A stretch of DNA of 64,000 bases from Streptomyces populi (GTDB lineage Bacteria > Actinomycetota > Actinomycetes > Streptomycetales > Streptomycetaceae). The stretch covers positions 26,004-90,003 of the forward strand of contig NZ_KZ626870.1 in the NCBI RefSeq assembly GCF_002911015.1. The letters run 5' to 3'. Made by a program: the position numbers and the translations under genes. The notes beneath the pieces are model-generated. The model saw only the letters and a list, made by a program, of their open reading frames with translations, was not told the DNA's origin and ran no database searches. Every line of letters starts with the position of its first letter. The stretch's first letter is position 1. This document shows, one piece after another, positions 16,394 through 24,148 of this stretch.

Positions 16394-18244
16394 TCAGTCG
16401 TCTTCGTTGTCGCCGAAGTCGGGGCGGACGTCCCGGGCGAACATGACCTCGTCGTTGGAGGTGCCGGCGGCGACCATCGGCCACACCATCGCGTCCTCGT
16501 GGACGATGAAGTCGACCACGACCGGGCGGTCGTTGATCGAGTTCGCCTCCTCGATGACCTTGTCCAGGTCCTCCGGGCTCTCGCAACGGATCGCGTAGCA
16601 GCCCATGGCCTCCGACAGCTTGACGAAGTCGGGGACGCGGGTGCCGGCGCTCGGCTGCTTGCCGTCCGCGTCCGGGCCACTGTGCAGCACGGTGTTGGAG
16701 TAGCGCTGGTTGTAGAAGAGGGTCTGCCACTGGCGGACCATCCCGAGGGCACCGTTGTTGATGACGGCGACCTTGATCGGGATGTTGTTCAGGGCGCAGG
16801 TGGTGAGTTCCTGGTTGGTCATCTGGAAGCAGCCGTCGCCGTCGACCGCCCAGACCGTGCGGTCCGGCTGTCCGGCCTTGGCGCCCATCGCGGCCGGGAC
16901 CGCGTACCCCATCGTTCCGGCGCCGCCGGAGTTCAGCCAGGTCGAGGGCTGCTCGTACTGGATGTAGTGCGCGGCCCACATCTGGTGCTGGCCGACGCCG
17001 GCCGCGAAGATCGTGCCCTCCGGGGCGAGCTGTCCGATGCGCTCGATGACCTGCTGCGGAGAGAGCTGGCCGTTGTCGGGCTGCTCGTAACCGAGCGGGT
17101 AGGTCTCGCGCCAGCGGTTGAGGTCGCTCCACCAGGCGGTGTAGTCGCCGGCGTTGCCCTCGCTGTGCTCCTTCTGGACCGCCTGGACCAGATCGGCGAT
17201 GACCTCGCGGGCGTCCCCGACGATCGGCACGTCGGCGGCGCGGTTCTTGCCGATCTCGGCCGGGTCGATGTCGGCGTGGACGATCTTGGCGAACGGGGCG
17301 AAGCTGTCCAGCTTGCCGGTGACGCGGTCGTCGAAGCGGGCTCCGAGGGCGACGATCAGGTCGGCCTTCTGCAGCGCGGTGACGGCGGTGACCGAACCGT
17401 GCATGCCCGGCATCCCCACGTGCAGCGGGTGGCTGTCGGGGAACGCGCCGAGCGCCATCAGGGTGGTGGTGACGGGCGCTCCGGTGAGTTCCGCGAGGAC
17501 CCTCAGCTCGGCGGTGGCGTGCGCCTTGAGGACGCCGCCGCCGACGTACAGCACGGGCCGCCTGGCCTGGCTGAGCAGCTTGGCCGCCTCGCGGATCTGC
17601 TTGGCGTGCGGCTTGGTCACCGGACGGTAGCCGGGCAGGTCCATGACCGGCGGCCAGGAGAAGGTGGTCTTCTTCTGGAGGACGTCCTTGGGGATGTCGA
17701 CCAGGACCGGTCCGGGGCGGCCGGTCGAGGCGATGTGGAACGCCTCGGCGATCACCCGGGGGATGTCCTCGCCCTTGGTGACCAGGAAGCTGTGCTTGGT
17801 GATCGGCATGGTGATGCCGACGATGTCCGCCTCCTGGAAGGCGTCCGTGCCGATCGCGGAGGAGACCACCTGCCCGGTGATCGCGACCAGCGGAACGGAG
17901 TCCATGTTGGCGTCGGCGATCGGGGTGACCAGGTTGGTGGCGCCGGGGCCGCTGGTCGCCATGCAGACGCCGACCTTGCCTGTGGCCTGCGCGTATCCGG
18001 TGGCCGCGTGGCCGGCGCCCTGCTCGTGCCGCACGAGCACGTGCCGCACCCGCTTGGAGTCCATCAGCGGGTCGTAGGCCGGAAGGATCGTGCCGCCGGG
18101 GATGCCGAATACGGTCTCGGCCCCGACCTCCTCGAGCGAGCGGATGAGGGACTGCGCGCCCGTGACGTGCTCGGGTGCGGACTGCTGTCCTCCGGAACGG
18201 GGCCGCGGCTGCGGATGGTGGGCCCCGGTGGCCTGCTCGGTCAT
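16394..18244 (-). CDS. ilvB: Acetolactate synthase catalytic (large) subunit
   Basis: TPP- and FAD-dependent condensation of two pyruvates to acetolactate, or of pyruvate plus 2-ketobutyrate, the first committed step of branched-chain amino acid synthesis. 616 residues. The catalytic Glu of the TPP N-terminal domain is in VRHEQGAGHAATGYA, and the TPP/Mg motif GDGCFQMTNQELTTCALNN is near residue 460. The N-terminus has a hydrophilic extension of about 30 residues. I chose the ATG at 18244 because GAGAAGAG lies 7 nt upstream; an ATG 6 nt earlier (18250) is too close to that site. Preceded by an attenuator leader. Confidence 0.97.
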   Translation of the reverse strand: MTEQATGAHHPQPRPRSGGQQSAPEHVTGAQSLIRSLEEVGAETVFGIPGGTILPAYDPLMDSKRVRHVLVRHEQGAGHAATGYAQATGKVGVCMATSGPGATNLVTPIADANMDSVPLVAITGQVVSSAIGTDAFQEADIVGITMPITKHSFLVTKGEDIPRVIAEAFHIASTGRPGPVLVDIPKDVLQKKTTFSWPPVMDLPGYRPVTKPHAKQIREAAKLLSQARRPVLYVGGGVLKAHATAELRVLAELTGAPVTTTLMALGAFPDSHPLHVGMPGMHGSVTAVTALQKADLIVALGARFDDRVTGKLDSFAPFAKIVHADIDPAEIGKNRAADVPIVGDAREVIADLVQAVQKEHSEGNAGDYTAWWSDLNRWRETYPLGYEQPDNGQLSPQQVIERIGQLAPEGTIFAAGVGQHQMWAAHYIQYEQPSTWLNSGGAGTMGYAVPAAMGAKAGQPDRTVWAVDGDGCFQMTNQELTTCALNNIPIKVAVINNGALGMVRQWQTLFYNQRYSNTVLHSGPDADGKQPSAGTRVPDFVKLSEAMGCYAIRCESPEDLDKVIEEANSINDRPVVVDFIVHEDAMVWPMVAAGTSNDEVMFARDVRPDFGDNEDD

Positions 18245-18313
18245 CGGCATTCTCTTCTCGATGCTGAGGGTTTTTGCGACTTTTGTGCGGTGTACGACTG
18301 ATGCCTGTGCAAC

Positions 18314-18348
18314 AAAAAACCCCTCGTGCCGGGAGGCAAGCGAGGGGA
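18314..18348 (-). terminator. ilvB leader attenuator (intrinsic terminator)
   Basis: On the minus strand: CCCCTCG, an inner TTGCC/GGCA pair, CGAGGGG, then TTTTTT. This is a textbook intrinsic terminator with a U-tract, which is rare in this window. It lies 55 bp past the leader peptide stop and 70 bp before ilvB, so it is an attenuator and not the end of an upstream gene. Confidence 0.88.
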
Positions 18349-18369
18349 GCGCGCCGGGTGCGGTCGCCG

Positions 18370-18397
18370 GGTGTCCCGGACCTTCCCGGGGACCACC
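18370..18397 (-). promoter_or_regulatory. Pause/antiterminator hairpin in the ilvB leader
   Basis: Minus-strand GGTGGTCCC ... GGGACACC pairs with one bulge around a short loop containing CGGGAAGGTCC. It starts 6 nt after the leader peptide stop, so a stalled ribosome at the Ile-Leu-Val-Leu codons would alter its folding. Role inferred by analogy with known ilv attenuators. Confidence 0.55.
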
Positions 18398-18402
18398 TGG
18401 CT

Positions 18403-18444
18403 TCAGCCGACGCGCTTTCCAAGTACGAGAATTCGGGTGCGCAT
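18403..18444 (-). CDS. ilv operon leader peptide (13 residues)
   Basis: ATG at 18444, stop TGA at 18403. The peptide is MRTRILVLGKRVG. Four consecutive branched-chain codons (Ile ATT, Leu CTC, Val GTA, Leu CTT) are followed by another Val. ATT, GTA and CTT are rare in this GC-rich genome, which would sharpen ribosome stalling when charged tRNAs are low. A GGGGGGAGGG ribosome site lies 8 nt upstream. Followed in order by a pause hairpin, a U-tailed terminator and ilvB, so transcription attenuation by branched-chain amino acids is the clear reading. Confidence 0.85.
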   Translation of the reverse strand: MRTRILVLGKRVG

Positions 18445-18477
18445 GGCATTGACCCTCCCCCCGGCACGCACCGACTG

Positions 18478-21400
18478 TCAAGTGGGTGGGACGGGCGTCT
18501 CATTATGTGAGCGGAGAGCTGTTCCGCCTCCCAGGACGGCGGGCACACCACTCGTATACACCCCCGCACCGCCTCCACCGGCGAACACCGGCTCGACAGG
18601 GCCGTTCGGCACGGGATAGTGGCCGGAAGAGAGCGCTCTGCGCAGCCGGTACTCGTCCAGCGGCCCGGAGAAGGCCATGCCCTGCCCGTGGGTGCAGCCC
18701 ATCGCGCGCAGGGCGACGACCTGTTCCGGAAGATCCACCCCGTCGGCCACGGACTGCATCCCCAGATCGGCGGCGATCCGCAGCAGCCCGCTGGTGATCT
18801 TGTGCAGCCGGGCGGACTCGACGACCCCCTCGACCAGACTCCGGTCGAGACGCAGTACGTCGACCGGGAGCCGCCGCAGCGCCGTGATCGCCGCGTAGCC
18901 GCTGCCGAAGCCGTCCAGGGCGATCCGCACGCCGAGGCGCCTGAGCGCGTTCAGCCGGCGTTCCAGCTCGTCCAGGGGGACCCTCGGATCGGTGTCGGAC
19001 AGCTCGATGATCAGTCCGCCCGAGGCGAGCCCGTGCCGGGTGAGCAGGGACTCCACGGAGCCCAGCGGCATCGAGCGGTCCACCAGACGCCGGGCGGTCA
19101 TCCGGACCGTGACCGGCACGGCGATCCCCGCGGCGGTGCGCTCGGCGGCCTGTCCGACGGCCTCGTCGAGCATCCAGCGGCCCAGCTCGGCGGTCCTCTC
19201 GCTGTCCTCGGCCACCCGCAGGAACTCGGCGGGCGTGAAAAGCACCCCTTGGGAGGAACGCCAGCGCGCCTGTGCGGTGACCGACGCGATCCGGCCGTCC
19301 TCCAGCGACACCACGGGCTGGTGCAGCAGGGCGAACTCGCCGTCCTGGAGCGCGGAGCGCAGCCGGGTCGCCAGCTCCGCCCTGCGGACCACGTCCTGCT
19401 GCATCTGGGGCGCGTACAGCTCGACACGGCCCTTTCCGGCCGCCTTGGCGCGGTACATGGCGAGGTCGGCGTTGCGCAGCAGTTCCCCGGCGCCGAGGCC
19501 CGGCTCGGCGAAGCCGACGCCGATGGACGCGGCGACCCGGACATCGTTGCCGTCGATGCAGTAGGGCTGGGAGAGCCTGATCCGCAGACGGTCGGCGAGT
19601 TCCCGTACCTGCTGCTCACGGGCGGTGCGGTCACGTCCTCCGTCACCGACGATGAGGGCCGCGAACTCGTCCCCGCCGAGCCGGGCGGCGGTGTCGCCGT
19701 GCCGGACGGAGTCCTGGAGCCTGCGGGCGGCCTGGACGAGCAGTTCGTCGCCGGCCTGGTGCCCGATCGTGTCGTTGACGGCCTTGAAGCCGTCGAGGTC
19801 GATGAAGAGGACGGCGGTGCCCCGGTCGGTGGAGCGGCGCCCGGACAGGGCCTGCTGGACGCGCCGGGTGAACAGCGCGCGGTTGGGCAGGTCGGTGAGC
19901 GGGTCGTGCTCGGCGTTGTGCTGCAACTGGGCCTGGAGCCGCACGCGTTCGGTGACGTCACGGCTGTTGAAGATGAGGCCGCCGTGGTGCCGGTTGACGG
20001 TGGACTCCACGTTGAGCCAGCCGCCGTCGCCGGAGCGGAACCTGCACTCGATCCGGGTGGTGGGCTCCTCGCTGTGGCTGGCCGCGAGGAACCGCCGCAC
20101 CTCGTGGACCACGCAGCCGAGGTCCTCGGGGTGGATGAGCGAGGCGAGTTCGGAGCCGACGAGTTCCTCGGCGTCACGGCCGTAGACCCCGGCGGCGGCC
20201 GGGCTGACGTATCTCAGGATGCCGTTCGGGGCGGCGATCATGATGACGTCGCTCGACCCCTGCACCAGGGAGCGGAAGTGGTTCTCCTTCTGGGCCAGCT
20301 CCTGGGTGAGGGTGATGTTGTCGAGCAGCATGATGCCCTGGCGCACCACGAGGGCGAGCACGACGAGACCGGCGGTGACGAGCACCACGCGGTCCACCCT
20401 GCGCCCGTTCAGGATGTTGTAGAGGATCCCCAGCGTGCAGACGGCCGCGGCCAGGTAGGGCGTCAGCGCGGCCAGCGATCCGGTGATCGGACGCGCCGCC
20501 GCCGGGGAGCGGTCCGGTCCGGGGGCCTGGGCGTTCGCGGGTCCGCCCCGCTGCCGCCCGTGGGGATCGTCCGGCTCCTCGTGCCGCTCCCGGTCCTCGT
20601 GGGACCCGGGGCCCTCCTGCCCGGCTCCCGGTCCGTACGGCGGGCGGGTCTCCCGGGGTGCGGGCGACGCATGGCTCCCCGGGGGCCCGTGCTGCCCTTC
20701 CCTGCGCTGCCCCGGGATGCCCTCGTGGGCCACGCGCGCGTGCTCCTCCGAACCCTGCCCGTCGGGTCCGCGCGGGTCGGGGTCGCCCAGGTCCGGTCCG
20801 TACGCGTCGATGCCGTGCTCCTCGGGCTCGTTCCCGTGCCGGGTGACGACCCAGGGCGCGTAGGCGAGGAGCAGCGAGCCGGCGAACCAGCCCGCGTCGA
20901 GGAGCTGGCCCGAGTGGTAGCTGTTGTGCAGGAGGGGCGAGGTGAACAGCGCGTCGCACATCACGGTCAGCGCGAGCGCCCCGATCGCCGTGTTCACCGC
21001 CGACCTGTTCACCGACGAGCGCCTGAAGTGCAGCGCGAGAACCATGCTGACCAGCGCGATGTCCAGCAGCGGGTACGCGAGCGACAGCGCGGTGTGCGCG
21101 ACGCTCGGCCCGTCGAACTTCGCGGCCTGGGCGAGCGCCAGGCTCCAGGACAGGGTGAGCAGCGATCCGCCGATCAGCCAGGCGTCCAGCCCGAGACACA
21201 CCCAGCCCGCCCTGGTGACGGGCCGCTTGGCGAGCACCAGCAGTCCCACGATGGCGGGCGGCGCGAAGCAGAGGAAGAAGAGGTCGGCGTAGCTCGGGGT
21301 GGGCACGGGGCGGTCGAGGACGACCTCGTACCACCCCCAGACCAGGTTTCCGAGCGAGGCCATCGCCGAGGAGAGCGCGAACAGCAGCCACGCGGGCCGG

Positions 21401-21801
21401 AAGCGGCTGCGGCGGCTACGGGCGTAGAGGAAGCAGGAGACCGCCGCGGCGCCCGCCGCGACGCTCAGCCCGAAGTCGCCCATGACCAGCGCCAGGCTCG
21501 TGGAGCCCCAGCCGAGCGCGGAACCCACGGCGTAGGCCGCGCACACCAGGGCCAGCACGAGTTGCGAGAACAGGCCCGTCCCGCCGTCGAAGACCGCCCG
21601 ACGGGTCAGCAGCGCCCCTGGGGAGCTCACCGGGCCCACCCGGTCCGTGCCCCGGAGTCCCGCTGGTCCCGGCACGCCGGGTGCGCGTGCCTCCGGCGGC
21701 TCTGATGTCTGCGGTGGTGATGGCTGCCGTGGCCGCGGCTGTGCGTGGCCGCGCGCCAGGGTCGTCGGCGGCGGCCCCGCCGCGTCGGATCGGTGGTCCA
21801 T
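18478..21801 (-). CDS. cdgC: Membrane PAS-GGDEF-EAL protein; GGDEF intact, EAL degenerate
   Basis: About 1107 residues. The N-terminal membrane sensor has roughly nine hydrophobic segments interrupted at about 322-438 by a 117-residue Pro/Gly/Glu/His-rich linker. Then a PAS domain (about 505-620), GGDEF (RLGGDEFAA, about 707-715) and an EAL-like domain to the end. The diguanylate cyclase motif is intact. The EAL domain has lost key residues: EAL reads TAQ, the metal-binding DD reads DG in LDGFGSGY, the catalytic Lys reads Arg (VLRLDRSLV), and the late Glu reads Asp (VADGVD). So it probably makes c-di-GMP and cannot hydrolyse it. The position next to ilvB matches S. coelicolor SCO5511, which I recall as CdgC; the symbol is tentative. 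Start at the ATG at 21801 is uncertain; a GTG at 21630 is possible. Confidence 0.85.
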   Translation of the reverse strand: MDHRSDAAGPPPTTLARGHAQPRPRQPSPPQTSEPPEARAPGVPGPAGLRGTDRVGPVSSPGALLTRRAVFDGGTGLFSQLVLALVCAAYAVGSALGWGSTSLALVMGDFGLSVAAGAAAVSCFLYARSRRSRFRPAWLLFALSSAMASLGNLVWGWYEVVLDRPVPTPSYADLFFLCFAPPAIVGLLVLAKRPVTRAGWVCLGLDAWLIGGSLLTLSWSLALAQAAKFDGPSVAHTALSLAYPLLDIALVSMVLALHFRRSSVNRSAVNTAIGALALTVMCDALFTSPLLHNSYHSGQLLDAGWFAGSLLLAYAPWVVTRHGNEPEEHGIDAYGPDLGDPDPRGPDGQGSEEHARVAHEGIPGQRREGQHGPPGSHASPAPRETRPPYGPGAGQEGPGSHEDRERHEEPDDPHGRQRGGPANAQAPGPDRSPAAARPITGSLAALTPYLAAAVCTLGILYNILNGRRVDRVVLVTAGLVVLALVVRQGIMLLDNITLTQELAQKENHFRSLVQGSSDVIMIAAPNGILRYVSPAAAGVYGRDAEELVGSELASLIHPEDLGCVVHEVRRFLAASHSEEPTTRIECRFRSGDGGWLNVESTVNRHHGGLIFNSRDVTERVRLQAQLQHNAEHDPLTDLPNRALFTRRVQQALSGRRSTDRGTAVLFIDLDGFKAVNDTIGHQAGDELLVQAARRLQDSVRHGDTAARLGGDEFAALIVGDGGRDRTAREQQVRELADRLRIRLSQPYCIDGNDVRVAASIGVGFAEPGLGAGELLRNADLAMYRAKAAGKGRVELYAPQMQQDVVRRAELATRLRSALQDGEFALLHQPVVSLEDGRIASVTAQARWRSSQGVLFTPAEFLRVAEDSERTAELGRWMLDEAVGQAAERTAAGIAVPVTVRMTARRLVDRSMPLGSVESLLTRHGLASGGLIIELSDTDPRVPLDELERRLNALRRLGVRIALDGFGSGYAAITALRRLPVDVLRLDRSLVEGVVESARLHKITSGLLRIAADLGMQSVADGVDLPEQVVALRAMGCTHGQGMAFSGPLDEYRLRRALSSGHYPVPNGPVEPVFAGGGGAGVYTSGVPAVLGGGTALRSHNETPVPPT
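18499..18511 (-). promoter_or_regulatory. Possible ilvB leader -10/operator dyad
   Basis: CTCATTATGTGAG is a short dyad (CTCA/TGAG arms) 55 bp upstream of the leader peptide. On the minus strand it contains CATAAT, a fair -10 box. It overlaps the gap just beyond the GGDEF-EAL stop codon. No good -35 is visible. An IclR-type regulator of leucine/valine genes (NdgR/LtbR) is a conceivable binder; this is a guess. Confidence 0.35.
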
Positions 21802-21884
21802 AGGCCGTGCATCGCCCGTCGCCCCCCTCGCAGTCTCAATGTCCGTCCCCGGCGCCGAACGGTGCGCGGCGCAGCCCCTGTCGG

Positions 21885-21904
21885 GACGATACACCAGTAT
21901 CGTC
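21885..21904. promoter_or_regulatory. Perfect 8-bp inverted repeat upstream of the GGDEF-EAL gene
   Basis: GACGATAC-ACCA-GTATCGTC, 84 bp upstream of the chosen start at 21801. Perfect 8-bp arms and a 4-bp centre suggest an operator. The spacing does not fit the BldD box as I remember it. Confidence 0.45.
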
Positions 21905-22019
21905 ACTCAGGGACATAGTTCCTCTACTCTCCGTGACGACCAGGGACTATGCCGGCACTGCCCGCATCCGGAGGACTGCGGAGGGTGCCCGAAGCGGACG
22001 GAGGGCGACGGGCGGTTGC

Positions 22020-22961
22020 TCAGGTGCCGGTGGTAAGGACCACGTTGCGCAGCGGTTCCCGGTTCACGAAGAGGGTCAGCTGATCCGCCAGCAGTCGCTT
22101 GGCGCGCGGCCAGAACGCCGAGGTCGGCCCGCCGACGTGGGGGCTGATGAGCACACCGGGCGCATGCCACAACGGGTGCCCCGCGGGCAGCGGTTCGGGG
22201 TCGGTGACGTCGAGGGCCGCGGTGATGCGCCCGCTCTTCAGCTCGCCGACCAGCGCGTCCGTGTCGACGACGGGACCGCGGGCCACGTTCACCAGGAGCG
22301 CGCCGTCCTTCATCCGGGACAGGAAGCCGGCGTCCACCAGGCCGCGGGTGCCGTCCGTGAGCGGCGTGGACAGGATGACCACGTCGAACTCGGGCAGCAG
22401 GGAAGGGAGTTCGGCCAGGGGGCGCACGGGGCCGCGCGCCGTGGCACGGGCGGAGCGCGCGATGCGCGCGACCCGCGCGAGCTCGAACGGCGCGAGCCTG
22501 TCCTCGATCGCGGACCCGATCGACCCGTACCCCACGATGAGAACGGACTTGTCGGCCAGCGAGGGACGGAACCCCGAGCGCCACTCCTGCTTGTCCTGGC
22601 CCCGCACGAAGTCGGGGATCCCGCGCAGCGAGGCGAGGACCAGGGCGAGGGTGAGTTCCGCGGTGCTCGCCTCGTGCACCCCGCGGGCGTTGCACAACAC
22701 CACACCGGGGGGAAGGGAGTCGAGGCTCGGAAGGACGTGGTCGACGCCGGCGGAGAGTGTCTGCACGGCCCTGACCGACGTCATTTCGGCCATCGGCCGC
22801 TGCGAGACCTCGGACGGCTTCATGTAGGGCACGACGTAGAACGCGCAGTCGGCGGGATCCGCGGGGAACTCCCGGCCGCCGTCCCAGAAACGGTAGTCGG
22901 GCCCTTCGGGGAGTCCGTCGATCTCGTCCGCGTGAAAGGGGAGCCAGACATCAAAGGTCAT
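22020..22961 (-). CDS. D-isomer-specific 2-hydroxyacid dehydrogenase
   Basis: 313 residues. NAD(P)-binding fold with VLIVGYGSIGSAIEDRLAPF in the middle, the LVNVARGPVVDTDAL segment with its conserved Arg, the Asp/Glu region LDVTDPEPLPAGHPLW and the catalytic His in SPHVGGPT. These are the family's marks (hydroxypyruvate or glyoxylate reductase-like). The substrate cannot be fixed from sequence. Start at the ATG at 22961: TAACCT lies exactly 7 nt upstream with no ribosome site, so it is probably leaderless. The frame extends to 23030. Divergent from an aldo/keto reductase gene with about 75 bp between. Confidence 0.88.
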   Translation of the reverse strand: MTFDVWLPFHADEIDGLPEGPDYRFWDGGREFPADPADCAFYVVPYMKPSEVSQRPMAEMTSVRAVQTLSAGVDHVLPSLDSLPPGVVLCNARGVHEASTAELTLALVLASLRGIPDFVRGQDKQEWRSGFRPSLADKSVLIVGYGSIGSAIEDRLAPFELARVARIARSARATARGPVRPLAELPSLLPEFDVVILSTPLTDGTRGLVDAGFLSRMKDGALLVNVARGPVVDTDALVGELKSGRITAALDVTDPEPLPAGHPLWHAPGVLISPHVGGPTSAFWPRAKRLLADQLTLFVNREPLRNVVLTTGT

Positions 22962-23036
22962 GGTCAGGAGGTTATGCCAGGCGCCCATGCGCGCAGAGGT
23001 TAGGTTGGGGGCCAGCAGAAGGAGGATCACGGCCAG

Positions 23037-24044
23037 GTGGAGCGCAGAACGATCGGGGCCGCGGCGCTCGAAGTGGGGGCGGTCGGACTCGGATGCATGC
23101 CGATGAGCTGGGCTTACACCGGGTCACAACAGCGCGGCGAGGAGTCGCTGCGCGCGGTGAACGCGGCACTCGACCGGGGGTCGACGCTGCTCGACACGGC
23201 GGACATGTACGGGCCCTTCACCAATGAACTGCTCGTCGGGCGCGTGCTCAAGGAGCGACGCTCCGAGGCCTTCGTGTCGACCAAGGTCGGTCTGCTGGTG
23301 GGCGATCAGCACCTCGTGGCCAACGGCCGCCCCAACTACGTGAGACGGGCGTGCGACGCGTCGCTGCGCCGGCTCCAGACGGACGTGATCGATCTCTACC
23401 AGTTGCACCGCACGGACCCGGAGGTGCCGGTCGAGGAGACCTGGGGCGCGATGGCCGAACTCGTCTCGGCCGGAAAGGTGCGCTCGCTCGGGCTGTGCGC
23501 GGTGGGTGCCCGGTCCGGCCGCCGGGCGGGGGCGCGGTTGCACGACGGAACGATCCGGCTGCTGGAGCGGGTGCAGCAGGTCTTCCCGGTGAGCACCGTG
23601 CAGGCCGAGCTGTCGGTGTGGTCGGCGGAGGCGCTGGACGCGCTGCTGCCGTGGTGCGCGGCGCGCGGCGTCGGCTTCCTCGCCGCGATGCCGCTCGGCA
23701 ACGGCTTCCTGACCGGCACGCTGACCCCGGGCGAGGGTTTCGAGCCCGACGACCTGCGGGCCCGCCATCCCCGCTTCACCGCCGAGATGATGGCCGCGAA
23801 CCAGCCCATCGTCGTCGGCCTGCGGCGTGTCGCGCGGCGGCACGGGGACGGCGTCCGTCCCGTCACCCCCGCGCAGGTGGCGCTGGCGTGGGTCCTGGCA
23901 CAGGGTCCGCACGTCGTCCCGGTGCCGGGGACCAAGCGGGAGCGCTGGGCCGCCGAGAACGCGGGGGCGGCCGGACTGCGGCTGACCGCGGAGGACCTCG
24001 CCGAGGTGGCGGGGCTGCCGGGGGCGCTGGGATCCTGGGACTGA
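23037..24044 (+). CDS. Aldo/keto reductase
   Basis: 335 residues, beta-alpha barrel NADPH oxidoreductase. The catalytic tetrad is readable: Asp and Tyr in LLDTADMYGP, Lys in FVSTKVG, His in YQLHRTDPEVP. The C-terminal nucleotide-binding region has VVPVPGTKRERWAAEN. Compared with close family members there is an insertion of about 20 residues after GLCAVGA (SGRRAGARLHDGTIRLLERV). GTG start with GGAGG about 11 nt upstream. Divergent from the hydroxyacid dehydrogenase; the physiological substrate is unknown. Confidence 0.9.
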   Translation: MERRTIGAAALEVGAVGLGCMPMSWAYTGSQQRGEESLRAVNAALDRGSTLLDTADMYGPFTNELLVGRVLKERRSEAFVSTKVGLLVGDQHLVANGRPNYVRRACDASLRRLQTDVIDLYQLHRTDPEVPVEETWGAMAELVSAGKVRSLGLCAVGARSGRRAGARLHDGTIRLLERVQQVFPVSTVQAELSVWSAEALDALLPWCAARGVGFLAAMPLGNGFLTGTLTPGEGFEPDDLRARHPRFTAEMMAANQPIVVGLRRVARRHGDGVRPVTPAQVALAWVLAQGPHVVPVPGTKRERWAAENAGAAGLRLTAEDLAEVAGLPGALGSWD

Positions 24045-24148
24045 GCGGTGCTCTCGGAGCCCTGGACGCACCGCCCGGCCGGGACCGGGAACCCGAGGGC
24101 CGCGAGCGGCGTATGAACAAGGGGGACCGCCGCGTCGAAGGGACACTC

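Noticed and set aside
21885..21904. BldD operator upstream of the GGDEF-EAL gene
   Set aside because: Remembered BldD box needs AC-N5-GT; here the AC to GT gap is 4 and other positions do not match. Left as an unidentified dyad.
22974..23003. Ten-codon plus-strand ORF after GGAGG between the hydroxyacid dehydrogenase and aldo/keto reductase genes
   Set aside because: GGAGGTT precedes ATGCCAGGCG, but the ORF is tiny, has no special codons, and the GGAGG overlaps the minus-strand promoter. Judged chance.
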